Source: Streptomyces caelestis (GTDB lineage Bacteria > Actinomycetota > Actinomycetes > Streptomycetales > Streptomycetaceae). From it: DNA of 64,000 nt. Of this stretch, positions 24,983 through 34,369 are shown one piece after another. Within the stretch, counting starts at the first letter, position 1; the number at the start of each line of letters is the position of its first letter. The position numbers and the translations under genes are program-made. Below the pieces are notes generated by a model, which worked only from the letters and a program-made list of their open reading frames with translations, did not search any database and had not been told where the DNA came from. The stretch covers positions 1,302,001 to 1,366,000 of the forward strand of contig NZ_JACHNE010000001.1 in assembly GCF_014205255.1 (NCBI RefSeq), read 5' to 3'.

Positions 24983-26008
24983 GTGAGCGACCGGCACGAA
25001 CACCCACACCACCACTCCCCCACCGGCCTCCGCCACCGCCTCTCCCACCTCCTCACGCCGCACTCCCACGAGACGGCCGACAAGGTCGACCCCGCCCTGG
25101 AGTCCTCGGCCCGCGGGATGCGGGCGCTGTGGGTGTCGCTCGCGGTGCTCGGCGTGACGGCACTGGCGCAGGCGGTCGTGGTGGTCGCCTCCGGCTCGGT
25201 GGCGCTGCTCGGGGACACCGTGCACAACGCCGCGGACGCGCTCACCGCCGTGCCGCTCGGCATCGCCTTCGTGCTGGGCCGGCGTGCGGCCACCCGGCGC
25301 TTCACCTACGGCTACGGACGGGCCGAGGACCTGGCGGGCCTGGTGATCGTGCTGACGATCGCCGCGTCGGCGGCCTTCGCCGGATGGACGGCGGTCGACC
25401 GTCTCCTCGACCCGCGCCCGGTCCAGCACGTCCCGGCGGTCGCCCTGGCCGCCCTCGTCGGATTCGCGGGCAACGAGTGGGTGGCCCGGTACCGCATCCG
25501 CGTCGGCCGCGCGATCGGCTCGGCCGCGCTGGTCGCCGACGGACTGCATGCCCGCACCGACGGTTTCACCTCACTGGCCGTGCTGCTGGGCGCCGGCGGA
25601 TCGGCCCTGGGCTGGCAACTGGCCGACCCGATCGTCGGGTTGGCGATCACGGCGGCGATCGCGCTGGTGCTGCGGGACGCCGCGCGGGAGGTGTTCCGCC
25701 GGGTGATGGACGCGGTCGATCCGGCCCTGGTGGACCGGGCCGAGCGGGCGCTGACCGAGGTCGCCGGGGTGCGCGGGGTGGGTGAGCTGCGGCTGCGCTG
25801 GATCGGTCACCGGCTGCGCGCCGAGGTCGCGGTCGTGGTGGACGGTGACGTGACCGTACGCCAGGCCCACCGCATCGCCGTCGACGCCGAGCACGCCCTG
25901 CTGCACGCCGTGCCCCGCCTCACCGCGGCCCTGGTCCACGCCGACCCGGAACCGGCTCCGGGCGAGGCCGACCCGCATCTCCCGCTGGCCCACCACGCGG
26001 CGGTGTAG
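24983..26008 (+). CDS. cation diffusion facilitator (Zn2+/Co2+ efflux)
   Basis: 341-residue CDF transporter with six predicted membrane segments. Transport-site ligands are in LLGDTVHNAADAL (TM2, H-x-x-x-D) and ADGLHARTDGFTS (TM5, H-x-x-x-D), the 2His-2Asp set of zinc-type CDFs. A His-rich cytoplasmic N-terminus (HEHPHHHSPTG, HSHE) and a C-terminal ferredoxin-like domain are present. GTG at 24983 has AAGGGG six bases upstream and is preferred over the ATG at 24938, which lacks a ribosome site. Divergent to and presumably repressed by the ArsR protein. Confidence 0.9.
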   Translation: MSDRHEHPHHHSPTGLRHRLSHLLTPHSHETADKVDPALESSARGMRALWVSLAVLGVTALAQAVVVVASGSVALLGDTVHNAADALTAVPLGIAFVLGRRAATRRFTYGYGRAEDLAGLVIVLTIAASAAFAGWTAVDRLLDPRPVQHVPAVALAALVGFAGNEWVARYRIRVGRAIGSAALVADGLHARTDGFTSLAVLLGAGGSALGWQLADPIVGLAITAAIALVLRDAAREVFRRVMDAVDPALVDRAERALTEVAGVRGVGELRLRWIGHRLRAEVAVVVDGDVTVRQAHRIAVDAEHALLHAVPRLTAALVHADPEPAPGEADPHLPLAHHAAV

Positions 26009-26016
26009 GACTGCCC

Positions 26017-26574
26017 TCAGGCGACCCCGAGCCCCTCCAGCACCACCGCGCCCGGCAGTTCCGCGAACGCCTTGCCCGGCACCAGCAGCTTGCCGCGCCG
26101 CCGGCCGCTGCCGACCAGCACGTACGGCAGGTCGACGACGGCCGCGTCCACCAGCACGGGCCAGCCGCCGGGCAGTCCGAGCGGGGTGATGCCGCCGTAC
26201 TCCATGCCGGTCTCCCCGGTTGCCGTGTCCGTCGCGGCGAACGAGGCCTTGCGGGCGCCGAGTTGGCGGCGTACGACACCGTTGACGTCGACCCGGGTGG
26301 TGGACGGCACGACGCTCGCGGCGAGCGTGGTCTCGCCGCCGCGCTTGCCGGCGACCACCACGCAGTTCGCGGACCGCTCCAGCAGATCACGGCCGTAGTG
26401 CTCCACGAAGGTGGCGGTGTCGGCCCACTTGGGGTCGGTGTCGACGTAGAGGATCTGGTCGGCGGGGACGCTGCCGTGCCAGTGGCGTACGGCGTCGGCG
26501 ACCGGGCCGGTGAGCTCGTCGAGGCAGGCGGGGGCCGGACGGGCGTCGTCGAAGTGTCCGATGGGTGCACGCAT
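26017..26574 (-). CDS. YbaK/ProX-type aminoacyl-tRNA deacylase domain protein
   Basis: 185 residues, single YbaK/EbsC domain. Recognisable blocks: CVVVAGKRGGETTLAASVVP, VDVNGVVRRQLGARKASFAA and GMEYGGITPLGLPG, the family's substrate-loop GGxxP region. Such proteins hydrolyse mischarged tRNAs in trans (for example Cys-tRNA(Pro)), acting in the cytoplasm. The specificity of this branch is not known. Its 3' end faces the CDF gene 8 bp away (convergent), so it is a single-gene unit or begins one. The promoter must lie in the 43 bp before the XRE gene's end, or upstream of that gene. Confidence 0.85.
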   Translation of the reverse strand: MRAPIGHFDDARPAPACLDELTGPVADAVRHWHGSVPADQILYVDTDPKWADTATFVEHYGRDLLERSANCVVVAGKRGGETTLAASVVPSTTRVDVNGVVRRQLGARKASFAATDTATGETGMEYGGITPLGLPGGWPVLVDAAVVDLPYVLVGSGRRRGKLLVPGKAFAELPGAVVLEGLGVA

Positions 26575-26617
26575 AGCGGCACGCTAACAACACGGGAGCG
26601 CCCCGGGGCCGGGCGTC

Positions 26618-27190
26618 TCAGGTCACGGGTGGCACCGAGACGGCCATCATCATCTCCATCGGCACGTCACCGGTGTTGCCGTACATGTGCGGGAGGTTGG
26701 CCTCGAAGGACACGCTCGCGCCGGCGGGGACGCGGTGCTTCACGCCGTCGACGGTGAGCGTCAGCTCCCCGGCCGTGACATGGAGCAGTTCCATGGTGCC
26801 GGCGGGGTGCGGGTCGGACGGGCTGCTCTCGCCGGGCATGAGCCGCCAGTCCCACATCTCCAGCGGGCCGGGCGCCTCGGTGCCCGCGAGCAGCCGGTTG
26901 TAACTGCCGGCCTCGGTGTGCCACAGCCGTACGGCCTGCTCGGCGGGGACGATGCGGACCCTCGGGCCCTGCTCGTGGTCGAGGAGGGTGGTGATGCTGA
27001 CGCCGAGCGCGTCGCCGATCTTGACGACGGTGCCGAGGCTGGGGTTGGTGCGGGCCTGCTCGATCTGGATGAGCATGCCGCGGCTGACGCCGGCCCGGGC
27101 GGCGAGCACGTCCAGGGTGAAGCCGCGCACCGCGCGCCAGTGCTTGACGCTGCGCGCCAGGGACTGGGTCAGCAGCTCGAGGTCCGACAC
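26618..27190 (-). CDS. XRE-family regulator with C-terminal cupin domain
   Basis: 190 residues. An N-terminal Cro/CI-type HTH (FTLDVLAARAGVSRGMLIQI, EQARTNPSLGTVVKIGDALG) is joined to a cupin barrel (DPHPAGTMELLHVTAGELTL, VPAGASVSFEANLPHMYGN). This SinR-like HTH-cupin layout is common in regulators of small-molecule catabolism, where the cupin binds the effector. GTG at 27190 (VSDLELL) is chosen; a TTG at 27223 would add 11 residues and overlap the palindromes that are probably its own operator. It lies 43 bp ahead of the ybaK-like gene on the same strand and may share a transcript with it. Confidence 0.88.
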   Translation of the reverse strand: MSDLELLTQSLARSVKHWRAVRGFTLDVLAARAGVSRGMLIQIEQARTNPSLGTVVKIGDALGVSITTLLDHEQGPRVRIVPAEQAVRLWHTEAGSYNRLLAGTEAPGPLEMWDWRLMPGESSPSDPHPAGTMELLHVTAGELTLTVDGVKHRVPAGASVSFEANLPHMYGNTGDVPMEMMMAVSVPPVT

Positions 27191-27200
27191 GTTCCGTCCA

Positions 27201-27234
27201 GTGTTATGTATGACACAGTGCAACGAGATGCACT
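27201..27234. promoter_or_regulatory. paired palindromes upstream of the XRE-cupin gene
   Basis: GTGTTATGTATGACAC (27201-27216) is followed at once by AGTGCA-ACGAGA-TGCACT (27217-27234, perfect 6-bp arms). They sit 11-44 bp before the chosen start codon, the right place for an autoregulatory operator. Confidence 0.45.
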
Positions 27235-27292
27235 AGGGTGTGGTTGACCTGATCGTTCACTGAACTGTACTGCCGCCGGTGTCCGGGGCGGT

Positions 27293-28057
27293 TCAGGACT
27301 CCGGCTCCAGCTCGGCGAGCCGGGCCGTCGTCTCCTCGTCCAGGTCCGAGAGGGCGCGCAGCTGCTCGGGCGTGACGCCCTCCGGTATCGGCACCGGCGG
27401 CGGGGTGCGCAGCGGAGGCTGCCAGCCGTCGGCCGGTGTCCAGCGCCGTACCACGCGCGCCGGCGCGCCCGCCACCACGGCGTGGTCGGGCACCGCGCCC
27501 CGGACGACCGCGCCCGCGGCCACCACCACGTTCCGCCCGATCCGGGCGCCGGGCAGGATCACCGCGCCCGTGCCGATCCAGCAGCCGGGTCCGATCTCCA
27601 CCGGCTCCATCCGCGGCCACTGCTTGCCGATCGGCTCGTGCGGATCGTCGTAGGAGTGGTTCGTGGACGTGACGTAGACGTACGGACCGAAGTAGCAGTC
27701 GCTGCCGATGGTGACCGTCGTGTCCGCGATGACGTGACTGCCGCGGCCCAGGACGACGCCGTCGCCGATGCGCAGGATCGGGTCCGGGCCGAGGTCGAGG
27801 TCGGGCATCAGGCCGGCGGTGAGGGTGACCTGCTCGCCGATGATGCAGTGGGCGCCCATGTGGATCCAGGGTTCGCCGAAGACCGTGCCGAGCGGGAAGG
27901 CGAGTCTGGTACCTGTTCCCATCGCGCCGAATCGGTAGCGCCCGGGATGTTCGGCGGTCACGGAGCCCGTGCGCTGCGCCCAGGCCCAGCCCGCGTGGAC
28001 GGCGCGCTGCACGAGGCCCCGCCGCCAGGATGAGAACGTGTTCTTGCGCTTCGGCAC
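27293..28057 (-). CDS. hexapeptide-repeat acyltransferase
   Basis: 254 residues with a left-handed beta-helix made of hexapeptide turns, LRIGDGVVLGRGSHVIADTT, VTIGSDCYFGPYVYV, VEIGPGCWIGTGAVILPGAR, IGRNVVVAAGAVVRG. The catalytic-type histidine is in VTSTNHSYDDP. This is the O-acetyl/acyltransferase fold (WbbJ/maltose-acetyltransferase-like), using acyl-CoA to modify a sugar or antibiotic-like acceptor; the acceptor is unknown. The N-terminus (~60 residues, RRGLVQRAVHAGWAWAQRTG) and a Pro/Glu-rich C-terminal tail flank the helix. No neighbouring sugar-biosynthesis genes are visible. Confidence 0.85.
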   Translation of the reverse strand: MPKRKNTFSSWRRGLVQRAVHAGWAWAQRTGSVTAEHPGRYRFGAMGTGTRLAFPLGTVFGEPWIHMGAHCIIGEQVTLTAGLMPDLDLGPDPILRIGDGVVLGRGSHVIADTTVTIGSDCYFGPYVYVTSTNHSYDDPHEPIGKQWPRMEPVEIGPGCWIGTGAVILPGARIGRNVVVAAGAVVRGAVPDHAVVAGAPARVVRRWTPADGWQPPLRTPPPVPIPEGVTPEQLRALSDLDEETTARLAELEPES

Positions 28058-28169
28058 GAGGTCACGGTACTCAGCGGTAGCTCACCCCGCGGGGTCGGAG
28101 GCCTGTGATCTTCGCCCCATCGAGTGTCGTACGGTTTGCGCGTTGTCTACGACGTTTCTGGAGGCGGAC

Positions 28170-28697
28170 ATGGGACAGCGGGCGATGATCACGGGTATCG
28201 GCGGCAGGGAGCCGCAGGTCGATCCGGAGGCGTTCGTGGCGCCGACGGCTTCGGTGATCGGGGGCGTGACGCTGGGGGTGGGCGCGAGTGTCTGGTACGG
28301 GGCCGTCCTGCGCGGTGACGTCGAGACGATCTCCGTCGGCGCGAGCAGCAACGTCCAGGACAACTGCACCCTCCATGCCGACCCGGGGTTTCCCGTCACG
28401 GTGGGTGAGCGGGTGTCCATCGGGCACAACGCGGTGGTGCACGGGGCGACCGTCGAGGACGACTGTCTGATCGGTATGGGGGCGACGGTTCTGAACGGGG
28501 CGGTGATCGGGGCCGGGTCGCTCGTCGCCGCGCAGGCGCTGGTGCCGCAGGGGATGCAGGTGCCGCCCGGGTCGCTTGTCGCCGGTGTGCCGGCCAAGGT
28601 CAAGCGGCCCTTGACTGAGGAGGAGCGGCAGGGGATCACCCTCAACGGCACGATGTACGCCGAGTTGGCGAAGGCGCACCGCGAGGTGCATGCGTAG
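28170..28697 (+). CDS. gamma-carbonic-anhydrase-family protein
   Basis: 175 residues, a trimeric left-handed beta-helix protein. SVWYGAVLRGDVETISVGAS, SNVQDNCTLHADPG, VSIGHNAVVHGATV match the gamma-class layout, with three zinc-binding histidines (LHADPG, GHNAVVHG). It could be a true carbonic anhydrase or a YrdA/PaaY-like protein. ATG at 28170 has GGAGG six bases upstream. Divergent from the hexapeptide acyltransferase (112 bp between) and convergent with the dedA gene. Confidence 0.88.
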   Translation: MGQRAMITGIGGREPQVDPEAFVAPTASVIGGVTLGVGASVWYGAVLRGDVETISVGASSNVQDNCTLHADPGFPVTVGERVSIGHNAVVHGATVEDDCLIGMGATVLNGAVIGAGSLVAAQALVPQGMQVPPGSLVAGVPAKVKRPLTEEERQGITLNGTMYAELAKAHREVHA

Positions 28698-28718
28698 GCT
28701 GTTCGGCGGTAGAAAAAC

Positions 28719-29342
28719 CTACTCCGCGGCGACAGCAGGTGCTGCCTTCTTCGCCTTGCGCTTGAGGACCAGCATCGACGTGAGGCCGACCAGGACCGCT
28801 GCCACCAGGCCCAGCCACGAGAAGCGCTTCAGCCAGGACTCGGCGACGATGCCGACGTAGTAGATGACCGCCGTCGTGCCGCCTGCCCAGAGGATGCCGC
28901 CGAGGATGTTGGCGGTGAGGAACTTCCAGTAGGGCATGCGGAGCACACCGGCGAGCGGGCCCGCGAAGATGCGGAGGAGGGCGACGAAGCGGCCGAAGAA
29001 GACGGCCCACATGCCCCACTTCTCGAAGGAGCGCTCGGCGGTGGCGATGTGGCCCTCGCTGAAGTGCTTGGGGAACTTCTTGCCCAGCCAGGCCAGCAGG
29101 GGCCGGCCGCCCTTGCGGCCGATGGCGTAGCCGATGGAGTCGCCGATGATCGCGCCGGCCGTGGCGCTGGCGCCGAGGACGACGGGGTCGATGTCGCCGT
29201 GCTGGGAGGCCAGCAGCGCGGAGGAGACCAGGATGATCTCGCCCGGCAGCGGGATGCCCAGGCTCTCCAGGCCGATGACCACTCCCACCAGTGCGTAGAC
29301 GGCCACCGCGGGTACGGTTTCGAGCCACTCCTGGACGTGCAA
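28719..29342 (-). CDS. DedA-family membrane protein
   Basis: 207 residues, polytopic membrane protein. Family signatures are SLGIPLPGEIILVSSALLAS, GDSIGYAIGRKGG and the arginine-containing FFGRFVALLRIFAGPLAGVL. A lysine/alanine-rich tail ends the protein. DedA proteins are membrane transporters of the TVP38/VTT superfamily; some flip undecaprenyl phosphate or phospholipids across the membrane. UppP and a TVP38 protein elsewhere in the window are functionally related. Single gene, convergent with the gamma-carbonic-anhydrase gene 21 bp away. Confidence 0.9.
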   Translation of the reverse strand: MHVQEWLETVPAVAVYALVGVVIGLESLGIPLPGEIILVSSALLASQHGDIDPVVLGASATAGAIIGDSIGYAIGRKGGRPLLAWLGKKFPKHFSEGHIATAERSFEKWGMWAVFFGRFVALLRIFAGPLAGVLRMPYWKFLTANILGGILWAGGTTAVIYYVGIVAESWLKRFSWLGLVAAVLVGLTSMLVLKRKAKKAAPAVAAE

Positions 29343-29413
29343 CGCCGGATCCTTTCCCTGTGCTTCCCTGCGTGCCCGGGAAGCCTACCGGGTGACAAGA
29401 CGTCCCCCGCGGC

Positions 29414-31801
29414 TCAGGCGTTCCAGTTCCACTCGGCGACCTCGGGCAGGTCGGTGCCGTGCTCACGGATCCAGGCGTGGTGGCGGGTGCGGGCGTCGGC
29501 CATGCGCTGGCGTACGGCCGTGGCGCGCACCGCGAGACCCGGCACGCGGTCGATGACGTCCATGACGAGGCGGTAGCGGTCGAGGTCGTTGCGGACGACC
29601 ATGTCGAAGGGCGTGGTGGTGGTGCCGGCCTCCTTGTAGCCGCGCACGTGCAGGTGCTGGTGGCCGGTGCGGCGGTAGGCCAGGCGGTGGATCAGCCACG
29701 GGTAGCCGTGGTAGGCGAAGATCACCGGCTTGTCGGTGGTGAAGAGGCCGTCGTACTCGAAGTCGTTCATGCCGTGCGGGTGTTCCTCCCGGGGCAGCAG
29801 CCGGGCGAGATCGACGACGTTGACCACGCGGACCGACAGGTCGGGCAGGTGCCGGCGGAGCAGGTGCGCGGCGGCAAGGGTCTCCTGGGTGGGGACGTCT
29901 CCGGCGCAGGCCAGCACCACGTCGGGTTCGCGGGAGCCGTCCTCGGTGCCGGCCCACGCCCAGATGCCGGCGCCGCGGGCGCAGTGGACCCGGGCCTCGT
30001 CCATCGACAGCCAGTCGAAGCAGGGCTGCTTGCCGGCCACGACGACGTTGACGTAGTCGCGGCTGCGCAGGGCGTGGTCCGCGACGGACAGCAGGGTGTT
30101 GGCGTCCGGCGGGAGGTAGACCCGCACGACCTCCGGGCTCTTGTTGAGGACGTGGTCGACGAAGCCGGGGTCCTGGTGGGAGAAGCCGTTGTGGTCCTGC
30201 CGCCACACGTGGGAGGTCAGCAGGTAGTTGAGCGAGGCGATGGGGGCGCGCCACGGCAGGCGCCGGGAGGTGCGCAGCCACTTGATGTGCTGGTTGACCA
30301 TCGAGTCGACGATGTGCACGAACGCCTCGTAGCAGGAGAACAGCCCGTGCCGGCCGGTGAGCAGGTAGCCCTCCAGCCAGCCCTGGCAGAGGTGTTCGGA
30401 GAGGACCTCCATCACCCGGCCGTGCCGGTCGAGGTGCTCGTCGACGTCGAGGGTCTCGGCCTGCCAGGCCTTGCCGCTGGCGTCGAAGACGGCCTGGAGC
30501 CGGTTGGAGGCGGTCTCGTCCGGGCCGACCAGACGGAAGTCGCGGCGGTCGGCGGTGTCCCGCATGACCTGGGCCAGGAGGTCGCCGAGGACACGCGTGG
30601 GCTCGTGCAGGGTCGTGCCCGGCTTGTCGACGGGGACGGCGAAGTCGTCCAGGGACGGGATCGGCAGGTCGCGGACGAGCAGCCCGCCGTTGGCGTACGG
30701 GGTGGCGCCGAGCCGCCTGCTGCCCTCCGGGACGCAGGCCAGGACGTCCGCGACCGGTCGGCCCTCGGCGTCGAACAGCTCCTCGGGCCGGTAGGAGCGC
30801 AGCCAGGCCTCCAGTTGCCGCAGGTGTTCCGGGTTGTCATGGACGCCGGCCAGCGGCACCTGGTGGGAGCGCCAGGTGCCCTCGACCGGCTCGCCGTCGA
30901 CCTCGGCCGGGCCGGTCCAGCCCTTCGGGGTGCGCAGCACGATCACCGGCCAGTGCGGGCGCTCGGTCACGCCCTCCTCGCGGGCGGCGCGCTGGGCCTC
31001 GGCGATGCGGTCGAGGGCGGTGTCCATCGCCTGGGCCATCGCGCGGTGGACGGTGGCGGGGTCGTCACCGCTGACGTGGATCGGCTCGTGGCCGTAGCCG
31101 CGCAGGAGCGCGTCGAGCTCGGACTGCGGGAGGCGGGAGAGCACCGTCGGGTTGGCGATCTTGTAGCCGTTGAGGTGCAGGATCGGCAGGACGGCACCGT
31201 CGTGGACGGGGTCGAGGAACTTGTTGGCGTGCCAGGAGCCGGCCAGCGGGCCGGTCTCCGCCTCGCCGTCGCCGATCACGCAGGCGACCAGCAGGCCGGG
31301 GTGGTCGAGGGCGGCGCCGTAGGCGTGGGCGAGGGAGTAACCGAGCTCGCCGCCCTCGTGGATCGAGCCGGGCACCTCCGGGGCGACGTGGCTGGGCACG
31401 CCGCCGGGGAACGAGAACTGCCGCATCAGCAGCTCCATGCCCTGCGCGTCCCGTGTCACGTCCCGGTAGGTCTCGCTGTAGCTGCCCTCCAGCCAGGAGT
31501 TGGCCAGCACCGACGGGCCGCCGTGGCCCGGGCCCCAGATGCACAGGGCGTCCAGCGCGCGGTTCTTGATCACCCGGTTGAGGTGCGTGTGGACGAGGTT
31601 GAGCCCGGGCGAGGTGCCCCAGTGGCCCAGCAGTCGCGGCTTGATGTGCTCGGGCCGCAGCGGTTCGGTCAGCAGCGGATTCGCCAGCAGGTAGATCTGA
31701 CCGGCCGCCAGGTAGTTGGCGGCCCGCCAGTGGGCGTCCAGTGTGCGCAGTTCCTCGTCGGTCGGTTGCGTGCTGTTGTCCAGGCGCGGGGCCTCGGGCA
31801 T
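29414..31801 (-). CDS. xfp: phosphoketolase (Xfp/Xpk)
   Basis: 795-residue thiamin-diphosphate enzyme cleaving xylulose 5-phosphate (and probably fructose 6-phosphate) with phosphate to acetyl phosphate plus glyceraldehyde 3-phosphate (or erythrose 4-phosphate). The ThDP motif is [20 protein letters not shown] followed by [11 protein letters not shown]; family blocks [20 protein letters not shown] and QEGNGF-like [14 protein letters not shown] are present. The length is normal. ATG at 31801 has AGGGAG seven bases upstream. No acetate kinase (ackA) or pta gene is adjacent; acetyl phosphate must be used elsewhere. It is monocistronic. Confidence 0.95.
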   Translation of the reverse strand: MPEAPRLDNSTQPTDEELRTLDAHWRAANYLAAGQIYLLANPLLTEPLRPEHIKPRLLGHWGTSPGLNLVHTHLNRVIKNRALDALCIWGPGHGGPSVLANSWLEGSYSETYRDVTRDAQGMELLMRQFSFPGGVPSHVAPEVPGSIHEGGELGYSLAHAYGAALDHPGLLVACVIGDGEAETGPLAGSWHANKFLDPVHDGAVLPILHLNGYKIANPTVLSRLPQSELDALLRGYGHEPIHVSGDDPATVHRAMAQAMDTALDRIAEAQRAAREEGVTERPHWPVIVLRTPKGWTGPAEVDGEPVEGTWRSHQVPLAGVHDNPEHLRQLEAWLRSYRPEELFDAEGRPVADVLACVPEGSRRLGATPYANGGLLVRDLPIPSLDDFAVPVDKPGTTLHEPTRVLGDLLAQVMRDTADRRDFRLVGPDETASNRLQAVFDASGKAWQAETLDVDEHLDRHGRVMEVLSEHLCQGWLEGYLLTGRHGLFSCYEAFVHIVDSMVNQHIKWLRTSRRLPWRAPIASLNYLLTSHVWRQDHNGFSHQDPGFVDHVLNKSPEVVRVYLPPDANTLLSVADHALRSRDYVNVVVAGKQPCFDWLSMDEARVHCARGAGIWAWAGTEDGSREPDVVLACAGDVPTQETLAAAHLLRRHLPDLSVRVVNVVDLARLLPREEHPHGMNDFEYDGLFTTDKPVIFAYHGYPWLIHRLAYRRTGHQHLHVRGYKEAGTTTTPFDMVVRNDLDRYRLVMDVIDRVPGLAVRATAVRQRMADARTRHHAWIREHGTDLPEVAEWNWNA

Positions 31802-31959
31802 GAGTGACTCCCTGGGTTCTGCGGCGGCCTCAGGAGGAGTACCAGTTTGTTCCGGTTCGATGCAGGGCGCCTCCCGGCCATCTGTCGCCCGCTGTGCGGT
31901 AGGCGCCGCGTCAGCCGCCCACCCGTACGCTCGTCCGCAGCCGCAGACCCCGTGAACAG

Positions 31960-32100
31960 CAGCACGTCCTGGCCCAGCGCGCGGCCCTCCCGTCCGATGA
32001 CCTGCCCGTAGCGCCGGGCGGCCCACCCCTCCACACCCGGCGGCCCAACCAGCGGAAGCCCCGAGCCCCACCCCAGCACCTGAGCAGCGCGACCCGGCGG
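31960..32100 (-). pseudogene. small remnant resembling a GH3 beta-glucosidase
   Basis: In the 316-bp gap between xfp and the ricin-domain gene, one minus-strand frame reads [20 protein letters not shown] then [15 protein letters not shown]. The [18 protein letters not shown] stretch strongly resembles the N-terminal region of family 3 glycoside hydrolases. Nothing before or after it continues the match. I infer a deletion remnant of about 100-140 bp. The rest of the gap holds the xfp promoter and no gene. Confidence 0.35.
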
Positions 32101-32117
32101 AAACCCGGAGGCCCGGG

Positions 32118-33974
32118 CTACGGGAGCCCGGTGGAGTGGAGCGTGGTCGTCACGGCGGTGGTCACCGTGGTCGGCGCCGAAGCGAGGGCGTCGGTGTGGG
32201 GCACCGGACCAAGCGCGGCGGTGCCGGGGGCCCGTCCCGGTTCGGCGGCGTCGCAGCAGTCCGCCTGGGCGAACCGCCTCTCGTACCGCTCCTCCGGCAG
32301 TTCCCCGGACTTGCTCCGCGGGGGATCGGGCCGATGCCCGGGCGGGGCGCCGTCGTACGGCTCCCGCTTCCGGTGGTTCTCCTTCTGACGGCTCTCCCGA
32401 GGCGTGTCCCGGCTCCGCCGCTCCCCCGGCTGCTCCGCGTCGCCGCCGGGAGCAACCTCCGGTTCCAGCGCCCAGCGCTGGGCCTCGGACCCGTCGCGCC
32501 CGGCGACGACCACGTTCCGGTCCTTGCCGTGGGCGACGGCCAGCCCCTTGCCGCCGCGCGGCAGGAGTTCGCCGCGCACGGTCAGGTCGTAGCGCACCAC
32601 TCCGGCGTGCACGAGGCAGCCGGCCAGGACGACCGAGCCCTCCACTGTGTCGGAGCCGAGGCAGAGGGTGGGGTCGGCGACGCTGCGCAGCATGCCGTCG
32701 TCCTGGTACGACCACTGGGAGGACCCGGCGGCCGAGCAGGAGGTCAGCACGGCGCGGGCGTCGGCCCGGGCCCGGCCGCCCCGGACATCGAGGCACAGGC
32801 CGGCGTCGAGGTTGCGCAGCCGCCCACGGGCCACTTCGGCGGGATGGCCCGCGGACGCGGCGGACGGGAGGCGGCCCGAGGAGGTTCCCGCGGAATCCGG
32901 GGATACGGAGTGGCCGCTGACCGCTCCCCAGGTGGCCTGGGGAGCGGCGGTGCCGCCCTCCTCCGTCCAGCCCCTGGCGGCCAGCACGGTCGCGAGCAGC
33001 ACGAGGGAGGTCACCGTGACCGCCGCGGCCAGCGCCTTCGCGTGTCTCCTCGACGGCCCGAGCCGGCCGCCCGCCGGCAGGGCGCGGGTCCGGAGCCGGT
33101 GGCGGCCACCGGCCGGGGCCCCGGGCAGGACTCTCCCGTCCCCGTCCCCGCCCCCGTCGCGGCCCGGCCGGGATTCGAGGTAGCGGCGGGCACCCCAGCC
33201 GAGCACGGTCTCGACGAGCAGATCCTCCAACCCGCCCTCGAAGTGGCTGAGTTGTTCGGCGGCGTGCCGGCAGTAGCGGCAGGCCATCAGATGCCGTTGC
33301 ACATCCGGCAGCAGGGCCCCACCGCGGCGCATCGGAACGTCCAGCAGACGGTTGTAGAAGCGGCATTCCCGCGTCGGCGCGAGTTCTCGGTGGGCCCGCA
33401 CGCAACCCGCCCGGAATTGCTCGCGCGCCTGCTCCAGCGCGGTCGACGCGGTACGGACGTCCACTCCCAGCAGACCGGCCGGTACGGATATGGGCTCGGC
33501 CTCGACCTCCGTGTGCCAGAGCAGGCATTGGGAAGCCCCCGGAAGGGCCCGGAATGCGCGCTCGGCGAGCCGTCGCCTTTCGGCTGTCCCGGACCGCGCC
33601 GCACGCAGACCGCGGGCGCCGACGGGTTTGCGGAGTTCCGGCAGTACTCCGGAAAGGGCGTCGTCGGCGGCCCACTCCCCGACCGTGTCCCGCACGGCCG
33701 CGAGCAGCCGCGGGCGCAGGGCTCCGCCGCCCGGCCGGGCGAGTTCCCGGCGGAACGCGGCGGCGGCCGCCATCGACGCCGAATCCTGAGAAGAGGCCAG
33801 GCAGATGACGGCGTACTCGTACACAGCCCGCCAGTGCCGGGCCAGCAACAGCGCGGCGGCGCGCGGGCCTTCACCGGGATCACCGACCCGGGCGAGGAGA
33901 TTGCGATCGGAATCCGCGGGGCCCGCGCCGGGGCGCGGCGGGTACGGCGGGCGTGGGGGGTGAGGGGATTGCAC
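32118..33974 (-). CDS. sigma-like / zinc-finger / transmembrane / ricin-lectin fusion protein
   Basis: 618 residues. Residues ~15-230 look like a degenerate ECF sigma factor: an acidic [16 protein letters not shown], region-2-like helices, then [20 protein letters not shown] like region 4. Next comes an anti-sigma-type zinc motif, [15 protein letters not shown], then a basic stretch, a membrane helix ([20 protein letters not shown]) and an outside beta-trefoil with [21 protein letters not shown] and QRWALE (ricin QxW motifs). The C-terminus is a charged low-complexity tail. A carbohydrate-binding receptor wired to a sigma-like inner domain is the obvious inference. GTG at 33974 has GGAAGG upstream. 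Confidence 0.75.
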   Translation of the reverse strand: MQSPHPPRPPYPPRPGAGPADSDRNLLARVGDPGEGPRAAALLLARHWRAVYEYAVICLASSQDSASMAAAAAFRRELARPGGGALRPRLLAAVRDTVGEWAADDALSGVLPELRKPVGARGLRAARSGTAERRRLAERAFRALPGASQCLLWHTEVEAEPISVPAGLLGVDVRTASTALEQAREQFRAGCVRAHRELAPTRECRFYNRLLDVPMRRGGALLPDVQRHLMACRYCRHAAEQLSHFEGGLEDLLVETVLGWGARRYLESRPGRDGGGDGDGRVLPGAPAGGRHRLRTRALPAGGRLGPSRRHAKALAAAVTVTSLVLLATVLAARGWTEEGGTAAPQATWGAVSGHSVSPDSAGTSSGRLPSAASAGHPAEVARGRLRNLDAGLCLDVRGGRARADARAVLTSCSAAGSSQWSYQDDGMLRSVADPTLCLGSDTVEGSVVLAGCLVHAGVVRYDLTVRGELLPRGGKGLAVAHGKDRNVVVAGRDGSEAQRWALEPEVAPGGDAEQPGERRSRDTPRESRQKENHRKREPYDGAPPGHRPDPPRSKSGELPEERYERRFAQADCCDAAEPGRAPGTAALGPVPHTDALASAPTTVTTAVTTTLHSTGLP

Positions 33975-34131
33975 GGAACCATTTCCTTCCAGCCGCAGAA
34001 CGGCATGCGAATTGCGCGTCCGTCGGAAAGCAGGTGCGTGATTGGTGCATACCTGAGCCGCGTCAGCTGCGGACTTGGCTGTGAGGCGGCTCACTTTCGC
34101 ACACACGACTCACAAGTAACAAGGAGTTCGG

Positions 34132-34329
34132 ATGACCCATGTTCACAACGAGGGGAGTACAAATATGTTACCGGCGGTATCCGCACCGGCTTTCGAAAAC
34201 TCCACCGGGATGGGCCTCAAGTTGTGTGCGGCCACAGGCGGTTGGTCCACGAAATCTCCAACTCCACAACCCGCTCCCATGTGGCTCTCGGCGCGCTCTC
34301 ATCTCCGCCCGCCAGCATGGGCCGCATGA
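34132..34329 (+). CDS. possible 65-residue small protein with strong ribosome site
   Basis: ATG at 34132 is preceded by AAGGAG (34121-34126) at ideal spacing in an AT-richer stretch. The frame encodes [20 protein letters not shown] and ends WAA; no domain or membrane segment is seen, and codon choice after residue ~30 is not clearly coding, so it may be the 5' end of a decayed gene. It lies in the ~350-bp gap between the divergent ricin-domain gene and galU. No other gene is seen in that gap. Confidence 0.3.
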   Translation: MTHVHNEGSTNMLPAVSAPAFENSTGMGLKLCAATGGWSTKSPTPQPAPMWLSARSHLRPPAWAA

Positions 34330-34369
34330 TCGACCCCCACCCTTTCACCCCGGTCACCCCGCCCGCACC

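Noticed and set aside
29459..31807. 782-codon open frame antisense to phosphoketolase
   Set aside because: Same artefact; the minus strand carries full phosphoketolase motifs.
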